A stretch of DNA of 64,000 nt, taken from Lysobacterales bacterium (GTDB taxonomy: Bacteria; Pseudomonadota; Gammaproteobacteria; Xanthomonadales; Xanthomonadaceae). Each line of letters begins with the position of its first letter. The first letter of the stretch is position 1. The stretch is from positions 62,001 to 126,000 of the forward strand of contig JADKCY010000013.1 of NCBI GenBank assembly GCA_016718605.1, in the 5' to 3' direction. Positions 55,513-64,000 of the stretch are shown piece after piece. A program made the position numbers and the translations under genes. The notes below the pieces were generated by a model. It ran no database searches. It was given only the letters and a program-made list of their open reading frames with translations, and had not been told where the DNA came from.

Positions 55513-56790
55513 CTACGAAGTGACCTGGCTGTGGTCAATGCGCAGCAACCATTCGACTTGGCGTCGCGCAGAAGCAATCACTTGACTGAAGATTCGAGCG
55601 TCGACATTCGGCTCACGATTCTCTTTGGGGAAATCAGGCGATAAGCGCCCGCCAATCAGAACCACCCGGATCGGCGAAGTAATGTGCTTGGCGAAGTCGT
55701 GCCGGTACTCGATGGCTTGCTTGTAGTCATCGTAATTCAAGCTGTGGTCGGGGCGCTTGAACTCGATCAGCAGATACTCACCACTGAGATTCTGGTTCAG
55801 CAGCAAGTCCGGACGTTTGTCGGCATTCTTCCCCTTGTACGTCGTGTTGAGTACATCTTCAATCTGCCTCTTCAACGTGATGTTGGAGCTGAAGAGTGAA
55901 TACTCTGGCCCGAACACCCACAGACTCAATTCCAGCGATTTGTGCATCGCCGCTTCGGTCGTAGCGGAATCACGCGCCAATTCCTCCAGTTGGTCGAGAA
56001 ATGTCTGTCGCGCAGCTGCTTGCGCGACAAGAAACGCCATCTCAGCCAACCCGAAGTCGTTCAGGCGCGCGCGCAGTTCGTCGGTGGCGTCGCCGTTGTT
56101 CATGAATCGCTTGCGGAAGGCGGATTCGTCGCCGAACAGGTGCTCGTCGATCAGCGTGGACAGGCCATACAGCTCCATCAGAGAGTTCTGCAACGGCGTG
56201 GCGGTGAGCAACAGCTTCTTACGGCCTTCGAGCGCGCGCTTGAGCGCCTGCCCAGTGCGGTTGCTGGCCCGGTGCGCGTTGCGCAGCTTGTGGGCTTCGT
56301 CGATGACGACCACATCCCACGGGATGGCGCGCAGTTCGGCTTCAAGCCGGGCGGCGAACTGGAACGAGAGGATGACGACGCCTTTCCCAGCAAGGGTCTG
56401 CAAGGTGGCGAGGATGTCGCCCGCCGATTGCTTGCGGAGGGAAACGGCGTCGATCACCGAGGCAGGCACGGCGAACTTGTCGTGCAGTTCCTGCGCCCAT
56501 TGCTTTCTCAGGCTGGCGGGGCAGATCACCAGCAGGCGTCGGCGGCGCTCGGCCCAGTGCTGACAGATGACAAGTGCAGCCTCGATGGTCTTGCCGAGGC
56601 CCACTTCGTCGGCCAGCAACACGCCTTCCTGCAAGGGGTTCCGAAGGGCGAACAGCGCGGCCTCGATCTGGTGCGGATTCAGATCGACGCTGGCATCGAA
56701 CAACGATTGCGACAAGCGATCCACACCCGATGCGGCGCTGCGGCGGGTGAGTTCGTGGGCGTAGTACTTGGCGTGGTAGGCGGTGATCAC
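55513..56790 (-). CDS. Fusion of SNF2-type helicase N-half to a PD-(D/E)XK-like C-terminal domain
   Basis: Residues 1-246 are a normal SNF2 ATPase half: 'LNPHQIEAALFAL', Walker A 'LADEVGLGKTIEAAL', Walker B 'VVIDEAHKLRNAHR' and 'LTATPLQN'. The second helicase lobe is absent. At about residue 247 (near 56052) the sequence becomes 'FLVAQAAARQTFLDQLEELA' and ends in 'LSLWVFGPEYSLF', 'RPDLLLNQNLSGEYLLIEFK' (D...E-x-K nuclease signature) and 'SPIRVVLIGGRLSPDFP', typical of the C-terminus of large Hsp90-like ATPase proteins. The fusion is in frame. It overlaps the HTH gene by 4 bp. A deletion joining two neighbouring genes is the simplest origin. Confidence 0.78.
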   Translation of the reverse strand: MITAYHAKYYAHELTRRSAASGVDRLSQSLFDASVDLNPHQIEAALFALRNPLQEGVLLADEVGLGKTIEAALVICQHWAERRRRLLVICPASLRKQWAQELHDKFAVPASVIDAVSLRKQSAGDILATLQTLAGKGVVILSFQFAARLEAELRAIPWDVVVIDEAHKLRNAHRASNRTGQALKRALEGRKKLLLTATPLQNSLMELYGLSTLIDEHLFGDESAFRKRFMNNGDATDELRARLNDFGLAEMAFLVAQAAARQTFLDQLEELARDSATTEAAMHKSLELSLWVFGPEYSLFSSNITLKRQIEDVLNTTYKGKNADKRPDLLLNQNLSGEYLLIEFKRPDHSLNYDDYKQAIEYRHDFAKHITSPIRVVLIGGRLSPDFPKENREPNVDARIFSQVIASARRQVEWLLRIDHSQVTS

Positions 56791-56987
56791 CCGGCACTGC
56801 CCTCCGCACCCATAGACTGGGCGGCGATCCAGCGGTCAATGTCCTGCTTGCGGAAGCGCCAGGTGCTGCCGAGCTTGAACGCCGGAATCTTCCTGTCCGC
56901 CACAAGCCGATAGATGGTGCGCTTGCCCGCCTTCAGGTAAGCCGCCACTTCATCGAGCGTCAGGATGTCGTCTTGCGGCACCGCCAT
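56787..56987 (-). CDS. Excisionase-family helix-turn-helix protein
   Basis: The 66-aa protein reads 'LTLDEVAAYLKAGKRTIYRL' then 'IPAFKLGSTWRFRKQDIDRW', the MerR-like HTH_17 pattern of excisionase/AlpA proteins. It overlaps the helicase gene and heads the minus-strand defence operon, in which such HTH genes often regulate helicase and type III R-M genes. Confidence 0.88.
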   Translation of the reverse strand: MAVPQDDILTLDEVAAYLKAGKRTIYRLVADRKIPAFKLGSTWRFRKQDIDRWIAAQSMGAEGSAG

Positions 56988-57169
56988 CGCCTTGCCTGCC
57001 GTGGTGTTGGGTTGCCAAGTTTAGCCAAGATAGCCCAACTGTAGGCTGGATTGTGCTAACGGGCGGAGACACACCCGTTATGCTTGCCGAAATGGCCTGC
57101 TCCGGCCATAAGTCTTTCCCGTGCTGCTGCCAGTTCCGGCTCCAGAACCTGTGCTAACAAGAAAAAGAT

Positions 57170-58573
57170 GTGGACGCGAATACCATGAAGAAATTCCGGC
57201 TTGGTGAACCTTTCGAGATATGGGGGCACTGGTGGCTACCAGAAAAGCCACAGAATCGAGTGGCCGGAAAACTGACATCGCATTTAGGGAATCTTGAGCT
57301 GAAACTGCTTGGCCGCTTTGAAGGCGTAGACATCAATGCACGCAATACCGTCCTTCCCGTTATTCACGGAGTTGGTGATGCAACAAATTTCACGCTTTGG
57401 CGTTCAGTGCAGGAAAGCCCTTCGTTCAAGGCACCTGGATCGCTTGAGCAGACGTTTTCAAAGATGCGGATTGTCGCAGGTGGGCATTTTAATACCGAGG
57501 CGGATACGCTTTTTTCCGGGGTTACATTCGAAGCGCCACAAATTGGCCCTTGGCTTCAGAAACTCCCAGTCAAGAGAAAGATGCAAGAGGCTAACGTCAG
57601 TTACGAGCTTTCTCAATTTAGGACTTGCTTGTTCAAGTCGGAAATTAACGGCAACACCATTGAATTCGGTGCAAATATTCAAACCAGAGATGAGCAGTAT
57701 GCCTCTTATGGCTTCGATGTCATGCCGGTCGCAAGTATTGATTTCGCATCACCCAAGATTTGCTCTGAATCAATGGAGCATGTGGAAGCCTTGGCTGATC
57801 TTCTTACCATCCTCGTGGGAGAGGATGTAGAACAAAGAGCGATTCGATTTCGCATTTCGGGCGAGAATTCATCGTTCCCATTCATCTATGAATTTCGTCC
57901 ACCGAAGGATGTTAAGTTAATTGACGAGCACGATGTTCTTGTTCCTCGGCGCTTGCTTGATGGTTCACTAAAAGCAGTGTTTGAAAAGTGGACTGAGGAT
58001 CGAAAGCGTTTGTCAGATTCGGTCGCGCTCCTATGCGACGTGCTTGACCGTGAGCGGCCAGCATCTCATGTGCAATTGCTTCTTCTCGCCCAATCGCTTG
58101 AGGCATTCCATCGTAATGTAATCGGTGGCGAATATCTGTCAAAAGAAGATTACGAGCCAGCAAGAAAGGCACTGGAGGATGCGATACCTGATTTCATCCG
58201 GCGTGGCCATAGAGAATCTCTAAAGGCTAAATTGAGATATGGCTACCAGCTGTCACTCCGCAAGAGATTGATGCAGCTTTTCGAGCCAATGGCTGACACG
58301 GTTTTTTCTGCGTTCGATTTAAACATGAAGAACTTTGTCGGGGATTTGGTGGATGCTCGAAATGACTTCACGCATTGGGAGCAAGAGCGGGAGAAGGAAA
58401 GGCCCAATGGCGCGCACTTGGCGAACTTGCTCTCGAACGCACGTGCTCTGACTCTATTGGTCTTGTTACGTCATCTTGGCGTTGACGAGAGCAATGTTGC
58501 ACAACGCATGCTGGCCTCTCCTTGGAGGCACCTGCGCCGCTATCAGAACATAGGTGAAGTGATAAGGGGTTAG
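57170..58573 (+). CDS. apeA: ApeA-like HEPN ribonuclease, anti-phage protein
   Basis: The N-terminal pattern 'FRLGEPFEIWGHWWLPEKPQ' and 'NRVAGKLTSHLGNLELKLLG' fits the ApeA N-terminal domain, and the C-terminus has a HEPN domain with the catalytic R-x4-H motif in 'LVDARNDFTHWEQ' near residue 420. ApeA is a single-gene defence system in which the HEPN domain is thought to cleave RNA and stop phage growth. The start is GTG 57170 or, more likely, ATG 57185, since the conserved sequence begins there. AT-rich codon use compared with neighbours suggests recent transfer. Confidence 0.8.
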   Translation: MDANTMKKFRLGEPFEIWGHWWLPEKPQNRVAGKLTSHLGNLELKLLGRFEGVDINARNTVLPVIHGVGDATNFTLWRSVQESPSFKAPGSLEQTFSKMRIVAGGHFNTEADTLFSGVTFEAPQIGPWLQKLPVKRKMQEANVSYELSQFRTCLFKSEINGNTIEFGANIQTRDEQYASYGFDVMPVASIDFASPKICSESMEHVEALADLLTILVGEDVEQRAIRFRISGENSSFPFIYEFRPPKDVKLIDEHDVLVPRRLLDGSLKAVFEKWTEDRKRLSDSVALLCDVLDRERPASHVQLLLLAQSLEAFHRNVIGGEYLSKEDYEPARKALEDAIPDFIRRGHRESLKAKLRYGYQLSLRKRLMQLFEPMADTVFSAFDLNMKNFVGDLVDARNDFTHWEQEREKERPNGAHLANLLSNARALTLLVLLRHLGVDESNVAQRMLASPWRHLRRYQNIGEVIRG

Positions 58574-58822
58574 TCTACTAACGTGGCATGCCCGCCCCGC
58601 CTTTCCTGTGCGATGCCGCCGCCTTGCCGCTTGGCCCGGCGCGGCTCGACCCGGTGTCGCTGCCGACGGGCGTGGCGCGCGCGGCCTTGGGCTTTCCGGC
58701 GCCTGCCGAGGAATTTCAGGACGACTCGGTTGGCGGAGTTGCCGAGGCGTCGTGCTAAAAATCCTGATCATCGCGTAGCGTTGTCGGCCTATAAATAAGG
58801 TCAAATACAGGAAATATAACCC

Positions 58823-59740
58823 ATGACAATGCACGATGATTTGCCACGTAACGGCGATGAAGTTCAGGAGGCTGTAAAGGCCATGTTTCTGGGCTGTGCC
58901 CCAGAAAGGAAGCAAGAGCTTGAGGAGCTTTGGAAAGAAAATGAACTCCGATTCAACGTCCTTCCCGACACTGGCAGGAATGGGAAGGTTATCTTGGATG
59001 CTGGGCAGTACAGGAATATTCGCTTCAATCACCGCATCCTCAGAGCATTTTGGGTTTCATCTTTCGCGGCATGGGAAGGCTATCGCCGCTGTGCTGAGGA
59101 CGATCCAGATCAACAGTCATTCCGAAACATGCTCGAATGCGTAAGCAACATCTTGTCCGCTGACGACCCACTATCTGTTCCGCTACCAGATGGAATCCCG
59201 GAGCCCGGCACACTTGACGGAATATTAGAAACCCAAAGGGCGGCCGCAGAACTTTCGATCTTTGCTGTCTGTTGGGCGCTACTGCACGAAGTTAAGCATA
59301 TCAAGCATCAAAGGGGAGGCACTTCCGCTCCATTCGATGACGTAGAGGAAAGCCATGCCGAGGAACTATCCTGCGATGAATATGCAACGCTTTTTTTGCT
59401 CAATCAGGCGGATAAATACTCGGAACCCCATAGCGTTGAAACACGGCGAGTGATGCAGAAACGCCAAGCGGGGATTCATTTTGCCTTGTTCTCTTTGACG
59501 CTCCTGTCCGTCAAGAAATGGGAGAAATCGAAATCACATCCTTCTGTGGAGGCGAGAATAATGCAGATATGGAGAATAATGGCGAAGAGTCCCTTGAACA
59601 TCGGCGCATCTGCGATGGCAGCCGGAGCTTTTTATTCGCTGTATGAGATACACCCAGATGCACCGAAATTTCCCGAAGATCTATTGGTCTTGCAATTTTC
59701 CGAACAAGGAGATCAGTCGTTGCCAGGAAGTAGCGCATAA
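58823..59740 (+). CDS. Lit-family phage-exclusion metallopeptidase
   Basis: The 305-aa protein has the zinc-protease motif HExxH in 'ALLHEVKHIKH' at about residue 155, followed by 'EESHAEELSCDEYATLFLL', which supplies a downstream Glu/Asp ligand. This matches the peptidase U49/Lit family. E. coli Lit cleaves elongation factor Tu on T4 infection and causes abortive infection. It lies beside the ApeA-like gene in the island and also has lower GC content than the flanking genes. Confidence 0.8.
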   Translation: MTMHDDLPRNGDEVQEAVKAMFLGCAPERKQELEELWKENELRFNVLPDTGRNGKVILDAGQYRNIRFNHRILRAFWVSSFAAWEGYRRCAEDDPDQQSFRNMLECVSNILSADDPLSVPLPDGIPEPGTLDGILETQRAAAELSIFAVCWALLHEVKHIKHQRGGTSAPFDDVEESHAEELSCDEYATLFLLNQADKYSEPHSVETRRVMQKRQAGIHFALFSLTLLSVKKWEKSKSHPSVEARIMQIWRIMAKSPLNIGASAMAAGAFYSLYEIHPDAPKFPEDLLVLQFSEQGDQSLPGSSA

Positions 59741-59757
59741 CGCGAGACCACGAACAG

Positions 59758-60642
59758 CTACCCTTGGTCCAGCGCCACCGTCTCCACAATGTGCTGCAAC
59801 TCCGCCATCACGTCCGGCTGCCGCTGCGACAGAAATCGCGCCACCGCCTTGTTGTCGAGCAGCTTGGCGAGGAAGCCCTTGGCCAGCACGAGGTTCAGCA
59901 CGTCCTGACCGTAGGACTGCTGCGCCAGCTTGAACTGACCTTCGAGGTTGCCCATCTCGCGCTCCATTTTCATCATCTGGTCGGCGGTGACCCCGTTGAG
60001 CTTCTTGGGTTTTTGCCCACCGACGAGCAGGTGCTGCGGTGTTGCCGCCAGCAGGGCTTCGGCGTAGGCCACAGTGATGCTGTTGGCGGCGATCATCAGT
60101 TCGATGCTCTCGATCTGGCGCGTCGGCTTCATCTTGCGGATCACCGTGGACAGGTTGGCGGAGAACTGCTGATCCTTCAGCAGATCGACGGCTTCCGCGC
60201 AGATGCCGTCGAGCAGGCCCACCTTCCGGTGGATGTGGCTGGTGTCCACGTTCAGCGCCGATGCCAGCTTGGTGATGGGCACGCCGCGCTCGACCGCGCG
60301 TCGGAGCATGTGATGCTCCTGAATCGTCGAAATGCGATTGATCCGGTTGTTGTAGGTGTAGCTCTCGTCGTCGGTGGCGATCAGGCACGGCGCGTCGGCA
60401 TAGCCGAGCTGCTTCAACACCAGCCAGCGCATGTGCCCGTCGAGCAGCAGGTGCTGGCCGGATTCCTTGTCGGCCTTCGTCACCGACAAGGGTTCGATCA
60501 GGCCGACCGCCGTGATCGACGCCACGATCTGGTGGAATTTGCGCGAGGTCAGCAGCCCTTCCGGCGGTTTGCGCGACGGCAAAATCCTGTCCAGCGGCAG
60601 GGTCAGAGGTTCCGGCACGAAGCCGAGGTGCGGGGCGCTCAT
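59758..60642 (-). CDS. ParB/RepB-like partition protein (second of pair)
   Basis: The 294-aa protein has a ParB N-domain ('GLIEPLSVTKADKESGQHLL', 'LDGHMRWLVLKQLGY') followed by a helix-turn-helix ('VPITKLASALNVDTSHIHRK') and a RepB-type C-terminus. Its start overlaps the neighbouring ParB gene by 4 bp. In this three-gene set it probably acts with the serine recombinase in integration or stability of the island rather than in classical plasmid partition. Confidence 0.85.
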   Translation of the reverse strand: MSAPHLGFVPEPLTLPLDRILPSRKPPEGLLTSRKFHQIVASITAVGLIEPLSVTKADKESGQHLLLDGHMRWLVLKQLGYADAPCLIATDDESYTYNNRINRISTIQEHHMLRRAVERGVPITKLASALNVDTSHIHRKVGLLDGICAEAVDLLKDQQFSANLSTVIRKMKPTRQIESIELMIAANSITVAYAEALLAATPQHLLVGGQKPKKLNGVTADQMMKMEREMGNLEGQFKLAQQSYGQDVLNLVLAKGFLAKLLDNKAVARFLSQRQPDVMAELQHIVETVALDQG

Positions 60643-61541
60643 GCGGCATGACCTCCGGGCCAGACTCGATCTGCGAGGTATTTCGGCAAGGTATCGAGGC
60701 CTTCGGCGCGCAGTAGGTTGGAGAAATGCTCGTCGGCCAGCAACTGGCGCAGGGCTTCGACCACGAACAGCAGGCGCTGCTGCGTGAATTCCGCCTTCTT
60801 GATGACGAGCTTCTGCCGCTCGACCAGATTCTGGTAGCTGCGGACGAGGCTGGAGGTGGTGACCGGCGTGATTTTGCGCGAAGGCCGATGTGCGACGCTG
60901 CGGCCCAATTCGCTGCGCCGCTGGATCACCTTGCGCGCGTGCATGAGCTGGCTGCCGCGCAGCTTGCCGCTTTCGTAGGCGTCTTGCAGCGCGGCCTGCA
61001 CTTCCTCATCGCTGCCCGCGCCTGCAATGGTGATGGCCACGTTCAGCGGCACGCGCCCGCTGGCGACAGCGGCCAGCAGCCGTTCCTCGCCATTTTCCAG
61101 CAGCATCAGGATGCCTTTCACATAGTCCAGACTCAGGCCGGTCTTCTGGGCGATCTCCTTGCGGTCGTAACCCTTGCTCTGCAACTGGCTGATGCCCGCG
61201 AGCAGCTCCAGCGGACGATAGCCGCGTCGGGCGATGTTCTCCGACAGGCTCATGATGAAGGCGTCCTCGTCGTTCACCTCCACCACCAGTGCCGGGATGG
61301 TTTTCTCGCCCAGCGACCGGAACACCTTCAACCGGCCTTCGCCGCAGATCAGCAGGTATTGCTTGCCGTCGTCGAGGCCCGGACGGGGTGTGACCGTGAC
61401 CGGCTTCTTCAGGCCAAGCTTCTTGATGTTGCCGATGATCTCATCGAACACGCGGCCATTGCGGTCGCGCGGGTTCAGCACCGCGATCTGTTCCAGCGGG
61501 ATCATCTGCAACTGGGTGGCAGCGTGTTGTTTGGCGGTCAT
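60639..61541 (-). CDS. ParB-like nuclease-domain protein (first of pair)
   Basis: The 300-aa protein opens with 'IPLEQIAVLNPRDRNGRVFD', then the ParB/sulfiredoxin signature 'YLLICGEGRLKVFRSLGEKT' and 'SENIARRGYRPLELLAGISQ', then a helix-turn-helix ('YDRKEIAQKTGLSLDYVKGI'). It overlaps the recombinase gene by 4 bp. No ParA ATPase accompanies it, again pointing to a role outside standard partition. Confidence 0.87.
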   Translation of the reverse strand: MTAKQHAATQLQMIPLEQIAVLNPRDRNGRVFDEIIGNIKKLGLKKPVTVTPRPGLDDGKQYLLICGEGRLKVFRSLGEKTIPALVVEVNDEDAFIMSLSENIARRGYRPLELLAGISQLQSKGYDRKEIAQKTGLSLDYVKGILMLLENGEERLLAAVASGRVPLNVAITIAGAGSDEEVQAALQDAYESGKLRGSQLMHARKVIQRRSELGRSVAHRPSRKITPVTTSSLVRSYQNLVERQKLVIKKAEFTQQRLLFVVEALRQLLADEHFSNLLRAEGLDTLPKYLADRVWPGGHAA

Positions 61542-63115
61542 GCGGCTCTCCTGATTCGGCTGCGTTCGGCCATGCCGTAGAGGTAGTCCAAGGTGTCGAA
61601 GCGGTAGCTGTCGAACTCGATGCCGTTGTGGTCGGCCAGGTGGATTCGGGGCTGGCCGAAGTCGAGCCGGGGCAGCAGGTAGTAGTCGAGCGCGGCATCG
61701 TTGGCGTCGTTCAGGCGGACGGCCACCGTGATGTCCGGCGCGAGGCTGGTGTCGAAACGCACTTTCCAGCGCCGCCGCCCGTTATCGAGCTGCTGGCAGC
61801 GTGCCAGCACAAGCGACACGGAAAACTCGCGGTTGACGGTGAGGAGATCGGTGGCCGGATCGCGCTGCACCGCGCCGCCCAGCACCGCGATCTGGCGTTC
61901 GGTTTCCGCGATGGTTTCCGGGTGCAGGCGGCGCAGGAACTGGTTGATCTCCAGATACTGGTAATCCCGATCCGGCGTGAAGCCGACCGTCTGGTAGGCA
62001 CGCAGCAGGCTGCCGAAGCGGTGGGCGTAGGCTGCCGACGATGGCAGCCCTTCGGCCTCGTCGATGATGAGGCCCGATAGGTAGCCATGCTGCTGGAAGA
62101 GGCGGCGCAGCTTCTCGATCAATTCCTCGTCGCTGAACCGATGCGCCCGCGCGCGCAGGATGCCTTGGGCCGTGTAAAAAAGTTCTGGTGACACGATAGC
62201 GTCGAACGCACCGTCCTTCCTGATCCACATCTCCGGGCGATTCACGACCCGTATCTTCTTGAGCTTGAAGGATCGCCGGTTGTAGATGTTGTTGCCGATG
62301 TATTTCTCGTTCGACAGCACCTCGCGCACGGTAGCGCGCGTCCAGTCGCGGCCCAGGTCGGTGCGGACGCCCTGGCGGTTCAGGCGGTCGGCGATTTCGT
62401 GTTCGTGCAGATTGTCGTCCACGAACCAACGGTAGATCTGATTCACCGTGGCGATTTCCTCGTCCGGCCCCGGCATCAGAATCACGCGGTCGGTTTGCAG
62501 GCTCTTGTGTTCGCCGCGCGACAGTTCGCCCTTCACCGAGCCGGACTGGTCGATCAGCACACGTCGCAGAGCGAAGCCTGCTGACCCACCTTGGCAGAAA
62601 CCCAACTCGATCAGGCGGCACTGGCCCGCGAACACCTTCGCCGACAGCTCGCGGCTGTATTCGCCCGCCATCGCGCGCTTCACGCCCTTGACGATGGTGG
62701 ACACCGGCGAGCCATCGTTCTCGAACTGCTCGGCGCAGTAGGTGACCTGTATCCCGGCGCGGCGGCAGATGTACTCGTAGTAGGCGCTTTCGTCGGCATC
62801 CTGAAACCGTCCCCAACGGCTCACGTCATAGACGAGGATGATCTGGAAGTCGGCCTTACCCTCCTGCACATCGGCAATGAGCTGCTGGAGCGCCGCCCGG
62901 CCATCGATGCGAAGACCGCTTTTGCCTTCGTCGGCGTAGGTGCGGACGATCTGGATGCCGCGCCGCGCGGCGTACTCGCGGATTTTGTCGCCCTGGTTCT
63001 CGGTGGAGTATTGCTGGTGCTCGGTGGACATCCGCACGTATTGCGCCGCGCGGAACAGCGGCGGCTTGCCTTCTTCGTCCTGCGATGTCGCGTTCGATTG
63101 CATGGCCCCGATCAC
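61538..63115 (-). CDS. Large serine recombinase
   Basis: The 525-aa protein begins with a resolvase domain: 'RAAQYVRMSTEHQQYSTENQ' contains the catalytic Ser (after 'VRM'), with 'DEGKSGLRIDGRAALQQLIA' and 'ILVYDVSRWGRFQDADE'. The recombinase domain follows ('EHEIADRLNRQGVRTDLGRD', 'NEKYIGNNIYNRRSFKLKKI'). Such enzymes integrate and excise mobile islands. ATG at 63115 is used; 63103 is an alternative. It is likely the mobility enzyme of the 41-63.7 kb island. Confidence 0.92.
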   Translation of the reverse strand: MIGAMQSNATSQDEEGKPPLFRAAQYVRMSTEHQQYSTENQGDKIREYAARRGIQIVRTYADEGKSGLRIDGRAALQQLIADVQEGKADFQIILVYDVSRWGRFQDADESAYYEYICRRAGIQVTYCAEQFENDGSPVSTIVKGVKRAMAGEYSRELSAKVFAGQCRLIELGFCQGGSAGFALRRVLIDQSGSVKGELSRGEHKSLQTDRVILMPGPDEEIATVNQIYRWFVDDNLHEHEIADRLNRQGVRTDLGRDWTRATVREVLSNEKYIGNNIYNRRSFKLKKIRVVNRPEMWIRKDGAFDAIVSPELFYTAQGILRARAHRFSDEELIEKLRRLFQQHGYLSGLIIDEAEGLPSSAAYAHRFGSLLRAYQTVGFTPDRDYQYLEINQFLRRLHPETIAETERQIAVLGGAVQRDPATDLLTVNREFSVSLVLARCQQLDNGRRRWKVRFDTSLAPDITVAVRLNDANDAALDYYLLPRLDFGQPRIHLADHNGIEFDSYRFDTLDYLYGMAERSRIRRAA

Positions 63116-63230
63116 TCCACTGACGGAACCGGTCTGACGATCCTCGGAAAGCTAGACAGAACAGGATGTTAGGCACCGGCTGTGCACGAAAGTAGCCAGC
63201 CAGTGGCCAAGCGTCGATTAAGTCCTCTCT

Positions 63231-63680
63231 TTACACATCCATCTTTACAGGCGGTGGCGCGTCCACGGGAGTGATGACGACGAGCCACGAAAGGCCGGTC
63301 TCATCAGGAAAATTGGGCAATTTCGTGAGCCGGAACATCCCGGAAGGTGGTGGAGTCCACGAGTCCATCTTTACGGGTGGATGGTCGAGCCGGATTTGCA
63401 CCGGGGACGCGTCGGTGCGCGTGTGGCGCGAGCCGTCGATGGGTGCGGGGGCACGTTGTGCCTGCCGCCACTGCGGCCAGTAACCGCGATTCCGGACCGC
63501 CCACGCCCGTTGTGCAGACCGTTGGTTGGCGCGGTAGTCTGGATCAGTGCAGAGCTTGGCCTGTTGCCACTGGCGCTTGCGGGCGCGCTGGCAGATCGTG
63601 GCTGAACAGAAGGTCTGTTTGGGCGTCTGCGGGCGTGGCTGGAACGATGTACCACAGTGGGCGCAGCGGGTGTTGGCCAT
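63231..63680 (-). CDS. Cys-rich protein with zinc-finger-like N-terminus, 149 aa
   Basis: The start 'MANTRCAHCGTSFQPRPQTP' and 'FCSATICQRARKRQWQQAKL' provide CxxC and C-x4-C pairs of a zinc-binding motif, then 'DPDYRANQRSAQRAW' and 'YWPQWRQAQ'. This pattern is common in small proteins found beside recombinases in proteobacterial islands; function unknown. It is in the same direction as the recombinase and upstream of it. Confidence 0.6.
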   Translation of the reverse strand: MANTRCAHCGTSFQPRPQTPKQTFCSATICQRARKRQWQQAKLCTDPDYRANQRSAQRAWAVRNRGYWPQWRQAQRAPAPIDGSRHTRTDASPVQIRLDHPPVKMDSWTPPPSGMFRLTKLPNFPDETGLSWLVVITPVDAPPPVKMDV

Positions 63681-63747
63681 CAGGAAATCCCATGCAAAAC
63701 ATGCATGGGAACGCGATCAGCGGGAAATACTGCGATGTGCGACCTAA

Positions 63748-63858
63748 ATCAGCGGTATCGCCCTCGTCGAGCCGAAGTCTTTTCCGGGCGAGGCCCACGC
63801 CTTCACCGACTTCATCGACTTCGTGATCGAAGCCTTCGAACGTAACGCTGGGAGCTGA
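63748..63858 (+). pseudogene. C-terminal protein remnant, 36 codons
   Basis: A short open frame reads 'ISGIALVEPKSFPGEAHAFT' then 'DFIDFVIEAFERNAGS', with a natural coding look and a stop at 63858. It resembles the end of a LysR-type regulator or similar protein, but is too short to assign. A stop codon immediately precedes it, so it is a remnant at the island edge. Nothing else is recognised from 63859 to 64000. Confidence 0.3.
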
Positions 63859-64000
63859 TTGTTGAGCATGTGCGCGACAAACACAGGCGTACGAAGCGCA
63901 CGTACCCCGATGCTCCCCCTCCAACGCATAAAATCCAGCAGGTTACGAACAGGCATCTTCGATGCTTGATCTATCTCGATGATCAGTACGATTCGTCATC

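Noticed and set aside
63981..64000. Possible iteron start at the window end (ttcgtcat)
   Set aside because: Only about eight bases match before the window ends, too few to support.

Overview
The window is GC-rich and looks like accessory DNA of a gammaproteobacterium, most likely Xanthomonadales/Lysobacteraceae. The main support for that is the ppsA fragment, the MscS fragment and the roadblock/GTPase operon, which resemble that order; this is recognition from memory, not a search. Positions 1 to about 39 kb behave like a large plasmid or plasmid-derived element: a RepA-type initiator, an 11-copy iteron array with an AT-rich stretch and a DnaA-box-like site, a RES/Xre-type toxin-antitoxin pair, UmuDC, a sliding-clamp homologue, an XseA-like nuclease subunit, and many small unrecognised genes.

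Layout. 1-2.4 kb: remains of a repeat-rich surface protein. 2.5-10.2 kb: rep, a solo TnpB element, a cytosine methyltransferase and the toxin-antitoxin pair. 10.26-10.83 kb: iteron origin. 12.4-21.4 kb: a Shango-like defence locus (TerB-domain protein, BrxD/DUF2791-like ATPase, Lhr-like helicase) with a decayed TerY-P triad (vWA, PP2C, HhH kinase) between its first and second genes. 21.4-29.5 kb: XseA homologue, four small minus-strand genes, umuDC, three small genes. 29.55-31.2 kb: a truncated DinG-like helicase abutting three degenerate type I-E-like CRISPR repeats on an exact 61-bp period. 33.5-37.0 kb: an operon of a small PD-(D/E)XK-like protein, an SNF2 helicase, a 71-aa protein and a DnaN homologue. 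37.1-39.4 kb: a prepilin-like gene and a secreted protein, both frameshifted. 39.4-40.8 kb: an IS4-type insertion sequence next to a PIN-domain remnant.

40.97-63.7 kb is a different block: a mobile defence island, mostly on the minus strand. It holds a helix-turn-helix protein and helicase, type III-like mod/res, an ApeA-like HEPN protein, a Lit-family protease, and a serine recombinase with two ParB-like proteins. The mod/res pair carries an 830-bp inversion that, computed back, restores both reading frames exactly. The operon is split by about 11 kb of chromosome-like DNA: 5'-truncated ppsA, 3'-truncated mscS, an intact roadblock/PAS/PhnD/GTPase operon, and two IS91-family elements whose origin ends face each other.

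How the parts fit. The plasmid encodes its own clamp homologue, and three other plasmid proteins (Rep, UmuC, SNF2 helicase) carry clamp-binding-like peptides, which suggests a clamp-centred replication/repair module. Single-base frameshifts occur in many otherwise conserved genes, G-rich patches sit where gene ends are missing, and some junctions join chromosomal to island DNA. Assembly or sequencing error (including an amplification chimera) is therefore a serious alternative to real decay and should be excluded before interpreting the breaks.
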